A stretch of 64,000 bases of DNA, taken from NCBI RefSeq assembly GCF_020509005.1, contig NC_063017.1, positions 1,736,001-1,800,000 of the forward strand, in the 5' to 3' direction. The notes under the pieces were generated by a model. It did no database searches, was not told the DNA's origin, and was given only the letters and a program-made list of their open reading frames with translations. Positions 11,338 to 21,261 of this stretch are shown here, piece by piece (the stretch's first letter is position 1; every line of letters begins with the position of its first letter). This stretch comes from Fulvia fulva. Taxonomy: Eukaryota; Ascomycota; Dothideomycetes; Mycosphaerellales; Mycosphaerellaceae. Made by a program: the position numbers and the translations under genes.

Positions 11338-14300
11338 CTAGCCGTAAATAAGGTCCCGTAGCCTCTTGAAATTCGGCGAGTCTAGAGCTTTAGTTAAAAT
11401 ATCCGCTATTTCTTCTTTCGTAGGGATATACTCTAGACTTATTATTTTTTCTTGAACGCACTCTCGAACTGAGTGATATTGTATATCGATGTGCTTTGTC
11501 TTAGCGTGGTGTTTGGGATTATGAGCTAGTTCTATCGCGGATTTAGAATCCGTAAGAATAGTATTAAGGCCCGTACTAATTCCTATCTCGAGATATATAT
11601 CTCTTAGGAATAAGAACTCTTTTATAGTCTCTTCTAGGGCTATATATTCGGCTTTGCAACTCGATAGTGCGACCAATTTTTATAGGATACTACGCCAACT
11701 TATAGGCGCTTTAGATGCTATAGTAAAAATATATCCCGTAGTACTTTTTCTAGTCGTAAAATCACCCCCCTAATCGGCATCGCTATAGCCTAATAATAGG
11801 GGTGACGATTGCGCTTTATAGACTAGTTTTAGCTCGTAAGCCTTAGGATCGTTCAAGTATTTCTAAATCCTATTCAGGGCTTTAAAATGTGAGCTACCGG
11901 GATTAGAGGCAAATTTAGCCACTTGCCCTACGGCGTAGCCTATATCTAGCCTTGTTTTAGTAGCTAGATGAATTAAGGACCCTACTTCGGCTTGAAATAG
12001 CCTAGTATCCTCTAAACTAGCTTGTTCCTTATTCTTTTCTAGACGTAGGCTATTTTCTATAGGGCTACTAACCGGATTAAGACCTCTCTTATTAAATCTA
12101 GTAAGAATCTTATCTAAGTACCCTTTTGACTTAGAGTAATAGACTTATTTTCGCGATTACGCGTTACTTCGATCCCTAGATAGTAGTTTACGTCGCCTAA
12201 ATCACTTAGTTCTAGCGACTTAGAGAGGTTATCCTTAAGTTCCCTAACTAGTCCTTCGTTAGGACTAAATATAAGCATATTGTCTACGTGGCACGTTATT
12301 ATAATGCCCGTATTAGCGTTTTTAAACGCTGCCTCGTCTTTCTTAAGCGGAACAAAGCCTAGCTTTTGAAGTATAGACTTAAGGTATAAGTACTATTGTC
12401 TAGAGGCTTGTTTCAAGCCGTATAACGCCGTATTTAGACGGCAAACTCTCGGAGTATTATCCTCGAAACCTAAGGGCTGTTCAATATATAATTCTTTATC
12501 TATATAGCTATTAGGGAAAGCTAATTCAACGTCCTATTGCTTTATTTCCCAATTATTATAAGCCGCAAAATAGAATAACGAACGCCAAGTTTCGGGTCGA
12601 CAAGTATTACTAAATGTCTCGTCGTAATCTACTCCGAATATTTGTTTAAAGCCCTTTACGACCCACCGACTCTTATATTTAATTATATTGCCTTTAGCGT
12701 CGGTTTTAGTCTTATAAACCCACTGTCCTTTAAGGGCTACGCGATCCTTAGAGAGGTTAACTAAGTCCCAAGTTTTTAGCTTATTTAAGTCGCCTATTTC
12801 GGATTTCATAGACTCTAGCCATTTGACTTTATTAGGACTAGTAATCGCGTCTTTATAAGTAATAGGATCGGCGGTCTGCCCGCTATAATTAGCGAGTAGC
12901 GCTAGCTCGTCTTCTAATCCGTCGTCTTCTAAAGTCTTAAAACTATTAGACTCTAACAGATTATTAGAAATTAACGGGTGATTAGAAATCAACGGGCCGT
13001 CTAATTCCTTATTTGCCTCTATAGATATAGGGTCTACGTTGTCGTTCGTATTTTCTAGAGGACTAGAACGAGTAGTATTAGCCCCATTTTGCGAATTTAT
13101 AGAAGGAGTAGCGCTAAAATCGCTATTATCGAGGTTGATAGCGGGACTAAGAGCCTCTACGCTTCCGGAAGTATTTCTCCTAGACGTATCTAAGCGTAGT
13201 CTCTTATTACTCGGCTCGTTTTGCTTCGTAGCTATTTTATTTCGTTCGCTAGAAGCTTTGATATCCTCGCTAATTTTTAAATTATTGGTTACCTTGAATT
13301 TGCTAACTATAGCGGGTTCTTTAGATTGAGGACTATCTAAAGAGGTTCCTTCTAAGACTCTTACGTCTCTAGTAAAGACTACTTTTCTAGAGTCTAGATC
13401 TAATAGTTTGTAGTTACCGTAGTTGGTATAACCTAATAGAATAGCCTTTTTCGCCCTAGTTTCGAGTTTTTTAGGACTCGGATTACGATAATAGGCGATA
13501 GATCCGAAGATTTTAATATTATTAAGGTCGGGTTTAGTTCCGTACCTAACTTCGTACGGGGATTTAAAGCCTAAGCTAGAATGCGGCGTACGATTATAGA
13601 TAAAAACCGCCGCTAAAACGGCTTCTCCCCAAAAATATTTAGGTAGCCCAGACTCGTATAATATAGCTCGTACTTTAGACATTATAGTACGATTAGGCCT
13701 TTCTATTTTAGCGTTTTGCTCCGGACAATACGGCGCGATTAGCTCGCGTATAATACCGCTATTCTGTACTAGTTCTTCGAATTCTTTAGTTAGAAATTCG
13801 AGAGCATTATCCGATTTAAGGATCTTAAGCTTAGGCCTTTTATTATCGGCTACGCTATTAGACGAAGAATTCTCGGTACGTAATTTATAGGCATAAAAAG
13901 AACGAAAAGCTTTGGACTTGGACTTAATTATATCCGCCTCTATAAATCGAGAGTAATTATCAATAAAGCTAATAAAATAACGAAGTCCGCGATTAGTCCT
14001 AGGCTCTATAGGACCGTAGATATCGAAACTAACTTTATCTAGGAAGGCTTCAGCTTTCGTGCTTATATTACTTATTTTATTAATTTCGCGCGTAAATTTC
14101 GCCCTAAGGCAAACGTCCCAATTTACGAGCCTAGGATCGTTTTTGTCTACCTTTACGCCTAATTTTTCTAAGGCGTTAGGATTTATATGTCCTAGTCTTT
14201 TATGCCAAATTAGCGAATTATTCTCGCTATTAGATAGGGTATAGAACGTACCCTCTTCGTCTTTCGAGTCTTTAGGTAAGCTATTATTCGGAGAATAAAC

Positions 14301-14504
14301 GGCTAACTTATATAGCGATTTGTCTTTATTAGCCCGCGTTATAAGGGCATTATTTTCGCTATACAAATCTATAACGCCGTTCTTAAGACGGGCATAGCAA
14401 TTACGAGTATCTAATTGCGCTAGACTTATAAGATTTACGCCAAACTCGGGTGTATAAAGGCAATCCTTAAGAAGAACTACCTTATTAGTGTCTTTAAAGC
14501 GCAT
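11338..14504 (-). pseudogene. Copia-B pol, lightly RIP-mutated (copy 1)
   Basis: Pol reads leftward from 14504. The first 656 codons are open to 12534: pre-integrase (IWHKRLGH), integrase with the Asp, Asp, Glu triad recognisable in VSFDIYGP, LKSDNALEF and NAKIERPNRT, then the beginning of RT (KSRWVVKGFKQ). The frame then meets four TAG codons, each where Trp is expected (before DVEL, YLYL, KYL and GGD), but otherwise runs through RT (HVDNM at the active site) to RNase H (SSCKAEYIALEE, TKHIDIQYH, ADILTKAL) and stops at 11338. The four stops fit G-to-A mutation of TGG. Without them it would be a full-length pol. Confidence 0.9.
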
Positions 14505-14544
14505 CTTTGTATCTCCTTGCCCGTAGGAGACTATTTTCCCGGCG

Positions 14545-15240
14545 TTACCCCACCGTAATACGGTAGGTAGTATCCCGGAATGTAGTGAAATAGTCTCTAT
14601 TTGCTATAATATGCCGGGAAGCGCCCGAATCTAGAATGAAATCGGTACTTTTAGCGCTTTTATCGCGATTATTATCGCTATTTACGCTTAAAACGGCGGT
14701 ATTATTTAATTCTTCGCCGCCTAAGTCCTCTATACTAGAGAATAGTACCTCGACTTTACTAACTTTGTTAGAGTTAGCGAATAGCGCGTCGCTATCCTCC
14801 TTAGAATCCTTATCCTTTTCCTTAAAAGTCTTATTTCTTAGATTAGGATTCTTCTTAAAACACGTAGATTCGATTTGTCCCTTTTTATCGTAATAAGAAT
14901 ATACTTTATTCGAATTAGCGTGTTTAGGACCTTTATTTCCCGGCCGTTTAGGCCCGTATCTCTTAGACTTTCCTTTAGAAGAATTGCCGACGAATAAAGC
15001 GCTATCTTCCTTATCTTTAGCGCTATATCTTCGCGATTCGTCTAGTAAATTACTAAACAATTCTTCGAGAGAATAAGCCTCTATATTAGCTCTTGGGCTT
15101 TGACTGATAGAGGTAACAAACGACTCGTATTCGTCCGCAAGATTATTTAAAGTCTACGCTATTATAGCGGTCTTAGGCAACTCGACGCCTTTAGATTTAA
15201 GGTCGTCGTATAGACGGCAAATCGTAGTCGTATATTTTTC
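14545..15240 (-). pseudogene. Copia-B Gag-protease, right arm, split by Copia-A
   Basis: This is the mirror of the Gag/protease frame at 9414-10111. The open part runs from 15060 to 14545 and ends 40 bases before pol, in another frame; whether a frameshift once joined them is not clear. The upstream part of Gag lies beyond the Copia-A insertion, at 20868-21022. Zinc-knuckle Cys positions are Tyr as in the left arm; the protease motif LDSGAS is kept. Confidence 0.85.
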
Positions 15241-15245
15241 TACCG

Positions 15246-15481
15246 TGTTAAAACAGGTACGGGTGGATGGCAGCGGAGTGGAGTAAGAGATCAATCTTCA
15301 ACTGACTAATAGCACGAGCATGCAGCAATATATCAGGAACCAATATGTTGATTGTGTTAGATGTCTATCTAAGCTAAAGGGGAGAGAAGGTATCTCCCTA
15401 CAAGCTGAGTCATTGTGGATGCCTCAGGCTGCCAGATCACTTCCTGATTGTTGACTCCCTTTGAGATGCTACATCTTAACA
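15246..15481 (-). repeat. Copia-A 3' LTR
   Basis: It is 236 bp, TGTTAAAACAGG...CATCTTAACA as read on the plus strand. It is flanked outside by TACCG and inside by the purine tract. Confidence 0.97.
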
Positions 15482-15546
15482 CTCCCACTCATCTCGTATG
15501 GGAGGTTACAGTCTGCTCACTTCCTGTCAATAGTACTTGGACCTTT

Positions 15547-18500
15547 TTATGACAGGTTCAGCTGGCTTACAAACCTCTGGAAGTGTGGACCAGTCTTTGG
15601 TTTTGTAAACCCGTCTGCAACCATCTCAGAGGTTGGGGTGTACTCAACAGCAATAAGCCTCCTCCACCAAAGTTTCCTAACAGCGTTATAGGCAATGTCA
15701 ATGTGCTTCGACTTGTCATGAACATGTGCATCTTTCACTAGGGTGAGGGCAGCTTGATTGTCACCTCTTAATTGGACTGGTCTCAAATTTGATACAGTCT
15801 CCTGGTTTCCAGTGATTCTTGGTTGATGGGAACAGTCTCCCACTAACTCTGGACAATCCATTTCCCTCAGCAGTGAAGCTAGGAATTGGGACTGCTTCGC
15901 ACATGCATTCATAGCCATGTATTCAGCCTCCATTGTGGATGTTGCTACAGACTTTTGCTTCTTGCTCATCCAAGAAACTGGTGCCCCACAGAGGAAGAAG
16001 ACATACCCAAGGATTGAGACTCTGTCTGCTTTGTCCATTGCATAATCAGAATCACAGTATCCAATAAGGTGTCCTTTTCCAGACTTTGAGAACTGAAGTC
16101 CTAGATCAGGGTATGATCTTAGGTACCTAGTGATCTTCTTCAAAGCCTTCATGTGGTAGGTGGATGGGTCACTCACAAATGAGCTCATCCTTCCTAGGGC
16201 AAAAGCAATGTCTGGCCTTGTAATTGTTGCTGGCCACATCCAAGTACCATTAATACTCTGGTACTCTGCCTTGTCACACCTCTCATCCATGTGGCTTGAA
16301 GGTTTGAGGGCCTCATAGCTGTCCATGGGTGAGTGTGTAGGTGCTGCCTTCTCATGGTTCATTCCCATCTTGGCTAGGCTGTCCCTAACAAAGTGTCCTT
16401 GGTCAAGTTTCAGGATTCCTCTCTTCCTGTCCCTTGTGACTCTCATGCCAAGGATCTTTTCAGGTTCACCTAGATCTTTGATCTTGAAGATCTTGCCAAG
16501 TTCTCTTTTGAACCAGAGAACATCTGTCAACTTTGGTGCAGCAATTGGAATGTCATCCACATGTATAAGGATTATGATCTCCCTCTTCTTATGGATAAGT
16601 AGGCATGGATCCACTTCTGACTGTGTGAATCCAATCTCTCTGAGCTTTGACACACAGAGTTGATTCCAATCTCTAGCTGCTTGCTTAAGTCCATACAAGC
16701 TTTTGAGGATTTTGAACACCATGTTTGGTGGAAGCTCAACTCCTGGTGGTGGTAACATGAAGATGTCTTCATGGAGGGTGCTTTCTGTGAATGCATTGTT
16801 CACATCCACTTGGTGAAGATGAAGATCCTTCTTACACACAATAGCCATAAACACCCTAAGGGTGTCCTGTCTTACTGTAGGTGCAAATGTCTCCATAAAG
16901 TCAACACCAAACTTCTGTGAGAAGCCCCTTGCAACTAGTCTAGCCTTGAACTTTTCAATAGCTCCACTAATGCTTCTCTTAATATCAAAGACCCATCTTG
17001 ATGTAACCAGATTTGCTCCTTTTGGTGGAACAGAATTTTCCCAGGTGTTGTTACTCTGTAGAGCATCTAGTTCCTTTTGGATTGCTTCCTTCCAAAGATG
17101 TCCCCATTTCTTGTCATTCACAGCATCCTTGTAGGATTTTGGAATTGGGACCTCTTGCTTGTATGCAATGGCTTCTACAGTTGCTGCAAAGGCCATTTCC
17201 TCAACTTCTTCCAGGAATTCGCTATCCCATGGTATTGAACTGTCCACTGATTGCATGGCTGCAAAGAAAGCTTGGTGAAAAGCAGCAAGGTTCTCTGAGA
17301 GGTCCATTGCTTCTCCCACTTCAGTGGTTAGTTCGGGCTTAGGGACCATGGATCTTGGGGCTTTCTGTTTCATGTCATAGCCCTCAACATCATAGTCAGC
17401 CTTTCTCTTTCCAAGGGATGATTTAGGGACCGTCACTTGTGACCTAGTAACGTCTATTTCCTGGGGATCTAGGGAGCTTCTCTCAATTGGCTGATCGATT
17501 TTCTGAAATTCCCCTACGTTCTCCGGAGGCTGGGGAAGTTGCACAAACAGCTTTCTCGGCTGAGCGACTTTAGGGCTCTCAATTGGCTGATCTATTTCGG
17601 GGGGGCTCTGATGGACGCCTGAATGGTAGGTAGATTGTCCTAAGGATACGTTCTTCCTCGGCCTTCCTAAGGGCTTCCTAGCTGGTGCACTGCTTGGTAG
17701 ATTCAATGTTGGAACATTGAGACCCATATCACCTCCAGGCTGGTCCTCAAAGAAGTCTGCATGTGTGTGTTGTTTAACAGCTCTCATGTCTGGTTCCCAA
17801 AAGAGCCAGGCTTTAGCTGTGTTTTCAACATACCCAATAAACACTGCTTCTTTACCCCTATTCATTAGCTTGTCACTTCTTGCCCATTGAGGTTGGGATC
17901 TTGTGTCCATATAGACAACAGCTTTGCATCCCCAAACTTTCAAATGGTTGATGGTCGGTTTGATACCATCAAAAGCCTCATCTGGTGAAACCTTGAACCC
18001 ATCGTAATCTGGGCCATTTGGCAGTTTGTTCCTCATATAAGTTTGGGCCTCTAGTGCTTCAGGCCAAAATTCAACCGGCATTTTAGCCTCTTCAAGCATT
18101 GCCCTTATAGAGTCCTCTGAGGTTTGTATTGACCTCTCAACTGGTCCATTCTGTAGAGAGTTGTATGCCTCAGTCGGCTCGAGCCCAATCCCCAAATCCT
18201 TCTCCCACTGCTTCACTAATGCAATAAGTTCTTTTGCATTGTCAAGTCTTACTGCTTTCAGCTGCGCTGATGATTTCCTCTCTGCTTTGATCTTCCAGTT
18301 CTGGAGAGCAACTGGAGCATCTTCTCTTTTCCTAAGAGGAAAGGTCCACTTCTTCCTAGAGAAGTTGTCAACAATCTCAAGCCAGTATTTGAATCCTAGT
18401 CTTGAGATTGGTAGTGGGCCACATATGTCAATAGATACAAGGGCAAGTCTTTCAGGTCTTCTCTCTGTAACTTTGCCTTTGTACTTCTTCATCTTTGCTA

Positions 18501-20202
18501 TTGAGCATACTCTGCACTGGTGAAAGCCATCCTTAGGGATAGGAATGGGTTCTTTCAAGTCTGTTACCTTGTGAAGATTCTGGAGCAAATTCTTCCCAAA
18601 GTGTGCAAATCTTCTATGCCAAAGCTCCCACTGCTTCAGGTCGGTCTCTGATTGAGCAGTCACAAAGGCATTCTCCATTGGTGGTGCACATGATGAGTAA
18701 TGTGCCCGTTCTTGTAGGAGAGGAGAAATCTCATCAATGAATGGAACCCCCCCAAGGAGCTTTGTCTGGACAACAGTCTCACCAGAGGGGGAAACAAGAG
18801 AAAATGATGGAGGTTGCACACCAAACTGCTTGCTAAACTGGTTCCATGAAACCAGGTTCACTCCTAGCTTGGGTACAAGCAGGACATCTTCCAAAACAAC
18901 TTTTCTGCCAGCTCTCCCACTCATCTCTGCATTCCCAATATGAGTGGCCAATAAAAACCCACCTCCCACTTTGATCCATTTCTTCCTTGTTAAGGGAGTC
19001 ATAGATCTAAAGAGGCAGCTTTGGTCAGTCATATGGGATGAAGCACAGGAGTCAAGTAACCACTCTGACGAGGGGAACTTGCCTTGGACTTCTGCAGTTG
19101 AGTGAGCCACTTCATCATACTCATCATCATCAGACATTGTCTCTGGGGATGAGCTGCATGGTGACTCTTGGGCGGAGAAACCTTTTCCAGTCTTCTTTGC
19201 TTTAGAGGTATAAGACTGGGCCTGGTTCTTCTGGAGTGACAGCATGTCAGAGCTGAGTTTCTTCACCATTTTCTTAAGTTCTTCCATAGAGGACTTCTCT
19301 CTTGGTGTCCTCCTTGAAGTGGGTGGTGGAGTTCTCTTCTTCTTGACATGTGTTGTATTCTGGGAAGATGGTGGTTGGGAATGAGATCTAAGGACCTTTC
19401 TTGCCTCAGGCAAACTAGGGCAGTCCTTGATCAGATGATCCTTCTCACAGAGAAGGCAGGAGAGTGGTCTTGCTAGACCTGAGGGCTTGACCCAGGTGGC
19501 TGCCATGCCATACTCAGCCTTAGAGGGATCCAACCTGGCTTCTTGAGCTTCAAGGATCTTTAAGGTCCTTTCATGATCCATCTTTGGCTGAGCCATGATA
19601 GTATCCCTGGCTACATGGTAGTCAGGTGGCAGTGAGCTTAAGAGCTGGGTCATCCTCACATCAGCTTTCCTGTAATGCTGACCCTCTGGGTCAACATCAG
19701 CAATCCTTTTTCCAAGAGAAACCAGGTGTGTCCATGCAGATCTGATGGTGAACTCTTCACTCATCTCAAAGGTCACAAATTGCTTTGTGAGCTCATGTGC
19801 ATGGGTTGGTAGCACCTGGCTATACTTGTTCCAGAGATACACCCACTTCTCAGCAGCTCTTCCAGATTCACATGAGCCCTCAAGCTCAAATTCATCTTCT
19901 TCTGTGATCCTACTAAGGATACTGAAGTTGCATACTGCATTGTGTCTTGTCCATGTTGGCGTATTGAGGATCTCTTTGGTTGTAGCCTCTTCTTGGAGTT
20001 TCAGAGTCTTGCCCTTGATGTTGTCAAAAGACACTTCCATTAGGTCATCAATTGCAAAGAATGCTGATTGGCTCTCCATCTTGTATCTCTGAAGGTTGAA
20101 CCATCTCTTCCAATTGTCCCTCCCAAGAATTGGGATTTTGCCTCCCTTCTCCTCTGTCTTCTCTTGGTATGAATCCATAATAAATTGGATGTAATGAAAC
20201 AA
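15547..20202 (-). CDS. Copia-A Gag-Pol polyprotein (intact)
   Basis: This single 1551-residue frame is of normal size for a one-ORF copia. In order: Gag with N-terminal DNWKRWF region; zinc knuckle from about residue 249 with spacing Cys-x2-Cys-x3-His-x4-Cys, one residue short of the usual x4; protease with LDSCAS near residue 384 (Asp-Ser-Cys where copia usually has Asp-Ser-Gly); pre-integrase LWHRRFAH; integrase Asp592, Asp654, Glu689; long Pro-rich linker; RT with HVDDI (Asp1216, Asp1217); RNase H with STMEAEYMA near 1424 and KHIDIAYN. An internal Met at residue 9 is an alternative start. All catalytic landmarks are present and nothing is broken, so it may be active. Whether the Cys in the protease motif matters is unknown. 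Confidence 0.95.
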   Translation of the reverse strand: MFHYIQFIMDSYQEKTEEKGGKIPILGRDNWKRWFNLQRYKMESQSAFFAIDDLMEVSFDNIKGKTLKLQEEATTKEILNTPTWTRHNAVCNFSILSRITEEDEFELEGSCESGRAAEKWVYLWNKYSQVLPTHAHELTKQFVTFEMSEEFTIRSAWTHLVSLGKRIADVDPEGQHYRKADVRMTQLLSSLPPDYHVARDTIMAQPKMDHERTLKILEAQEARLDPSKAEYGMAATWVKPSGLARPLSCLLCEKDHLIKDCPSLPEARKVLRSHSQPPSSQNTTHVKKKRTPPPTSRRTPREKSSMEELKKMVKKLSSDMLSLQKNQAQSYTSKAKKTGKGFSAQESPCSSSPETMSDDDEYDEVAHSTAEVQGKFPSSEWLLDSCASSHMTDQSCLFRSMTPLTRKKWIKVGGGFLLATHIGNAEMSGRAGRKVVLEDVLLVPKLGVNLVSWNQFSKQFGVQPPSFSLVSPSGETVVQTKLLGGVPFIDEISPLLQERAHYSSCAPPMENAFVTAQSETDLKQWELWHRRFAHFGKNLLQNLHKVTDLKEPIPIPKDGFHQCRVCSIAKMKKYKGKVTERRPERLALVSIDICGPLPISRLGFKYWLEIVDNFSRKKWTFPLRKREDAPVALQNWKIKAERKSSAQLKAVRLDNAKELIALVKQWEKDLGIGLEPTEAYNSLQNGPVERSIQTSEDSIRAMLEEAKMPVEFWPEALEAQTYMRNKLPNGPDYDGFKVSPDEAFDGIKPTINHLKVWGCKAVVYMDTRSQPQWARSDKLMNRGKEAVFIGYVENTAKAWLFWEPDMRAVKQHTHADFFEDQPGGDMGLNVPTLNLPSSAPARKPLGRPRKNVSLGQSTYHSGVHQSPPEIDQPIESPKVAQPRKLFVQLPQPPENVGEFQKIDQPIERSSLDPQEIDVTRSQVTVPKSSLGKRKADYDVEGYDMKQKAPRSMVPKPELTTEVGEAMDLSENLAAFHQAFFAAMQSVDSSIPWDSEFLEEVEEMAFAATVEAIAYKQEVPIPKSYKDAVNDKKWGHLWKEAIQKELDALQSNNTWENSVPPKGANLVTSRWVFDIKRSISGAIEKFKARLVARGFSQKFGVDFMETFAPTVRQDTLRVFMAIVCKKDLHLHQVDVNNAFTESTLHEDIFMLPPPGVELPPNMVFKILKSLYGLKQAARDWNQLCVSKLREIGFTQSEVDPCLLIHKKREIIILIHVDDIPIAAPKLTDVLWFKRELGKIFKIKDLGEPEKILGMRVTRDRKRGILKLDQGHFVRDSLAKMGMNHEKAAPTHSPMDSYEALKPSSHMDERCDKAEYQSINGTWMWPATITRPDIAFALGRMSSFVSDPSTYHMKALKKITRYLRSYPDLGLQFSKSGKGHLIGYCDSDYAMDKADRVSILGYVFFLCGAPVSWMSKKQKSVATSTMEAEYMAMNACAKQSQFLASLLREMDCPELVGDCSHQPRITGNQETVSNLRPVQLRGDNQAALTLVKDAHVHDKSKHIDIAYNAVRKLWWRRLIAVEYTPTSEMVADGFTKPKTGPHFQRFVSQLNLS

Positions 20203-20626
20203 GGTGTGTATGTTCCAAGGTGGTGGCTCAGATCCTGCTGAGGCTTCTGGTGTAGAATGGGAAAGTTCGTAGGTGTGGATACCAAGGCCTGCTTGGTAAA
20301 GTAAAGAAGGAGCGGTGTGAGGTCTCGGGGCTAGGACACAGGTCTGTCTCTCCTAGCAGAGCTTCAAATGACTTACTTGAAGTCCTTCTTGATAGTATCT
20401 CGATGCAGTTCTGCCTACAGAGTATCTTCAAGGTATTGGCTTTGAGTAAGCCGCACAGAGTCCTTGTCTAGGTTACCTATCACTTAGTATCGAACTAAGC
20501 TCCTTGATAGGATAGACGGGGTAGACTTCTGATTCCCAGATGTTTTCTGCTACGATAGCAAGGGATACAAGTAACCTGTACTGATATAGGTTGCTCTTAT
20601 TCCTGCACAAACCCGGGCTCATAACC
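20203..20626 (-). other. Copia-A leader with half-tRNA-iMet primer-binding site
   Basis: This 424-bp leader lies between the 5' LTR and the start codon. Plus-strand 20611-20626, ACCCGGGCTCATAACC, is the primer-binding site. Its minus strand, GGTTATGAGCCC, pairs with the anticodon stem-loop side of initiator tRNA-Met rather than with a tRNA 3' end. Confidence 0.75.
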
Positions 20627-20862
20627 TGTTAAAACAGGTACGGGTGGATGGCAGCGGAGTGGAGTAAGAGATCAATCTTCAACTGACTAATAGCACGAGT
20701 ATGCAGCAATATATCAGGAACCAATATGTTGATTGTGTTAGATGTCTATCTAAGCTAAAGGGGAGAGAAGGTATCTCCCTACAAGCTGAGTCATTGTGGA
20801 TGCCTCAGGCTGCCAGATCACTTCCTGATTGTTGACTCCCTTTGAGATGCTACATCTTAACA
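20627..20862 (-). repeat. Copia-A 5' LTR
   Basis: It is 236 bp and one base different from the other LTR (T at 20700). TACCG follows at 20863. Confidence 0.97.
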
Positions 20863-20867
20863 TACCG

Positions 20868-21022
20868 AGTTATTACTCTTAGAGAGCGTAGTATTAAATA
20901 GCTCTCTTAAAAGTAAGAACGAGGAATTAAATCCTTTAGGACTATATAAGTCCTCTAAGGAAATCTACGCTTCTAGGGCCGTATCCTTATTTTGAATTTG
21001 TAGAAGAGGCCCGTCCTTGATA
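20868..21022 (-). pseudogene. Copia-B Gag middle part between Copia-A and Copia-D (right arm)
   Basis: The Gag sequence continues leftward from the Copia-D target site (GATAA at 21023-21027) to the Copia-A target site. It encodes a DGPLLQIQNKD and FNSSFLLLRELFN stretch with one in-frame TAG. It is part of the same Gag as 14545-15240 and 26558-26731. Confidence 0.75.
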
Positions 21023-21027
21023 GATAA

Positions 21028-21261
21028 TATTAAATAGGTACGAGTCGCGTAGTAGTAGAAGACGGCGGATTATACAAAAGACGAAGAAGGACCTAATAGG
21101 ATAGCGTGTATCTATATATAGTATCGCCGGTATTAGTATAGGTAGATGCTAGGTGTCCGGATGTTTACTAGCCTATAGGCTAGTAAACCCTAGTTACGTG
21201 ATCTAGTTATATAATACACCTACACCTATATACTTGTCCTACGGCCTATATGCTCTTAACA
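21028..21261 (-). repeat. Copia-D 3' LTR (right arm)
   Basis: It is 234 bp. It contains the 26-base perfect palindrome with arms GTTTACTAGCCTA and complement. Confidence 0.9.

Larger units (their letters stand above)
15246..20862 (-). mobile_element. Copia-A, intact young Ty1/copia retrotransposon
   Basis: The element is 5617 bp. LTRs are 15246-15481 and 20627-20862 (236 bp each), begin TGTTAA and end TTAACA, and differ at one base (C at 15319, T at 20700, a CpA-to-TpA change). TACCG is duplicated at 15241-15245 and 20863-20867. On the minus strand the 5' LTR is the right one; next to it is the primer-binding site (20611-20626) and beside the left LTR a GAGTGGGAG purine tract (15482-15490). 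One uninterrupted polyprotein frame lies between. It sits in Copia-B gag of the right arm only; the left arm keeps the empty site at 9414-9418. It shows no RIP damage, so it inserted recently. Confidence 0.97.

Noticed and set aside
13039..13329. 96-codon plus-strand frame in Copia-B, also at 34750
   Set aside because: Antisense shadow of the open pol frame with no domain.
20611..20626. A tRNA-Met gene fragment
   Set aside because: Only the short anticodon-arm complement is present and always next to an LTR, so it is a primer-binding site.
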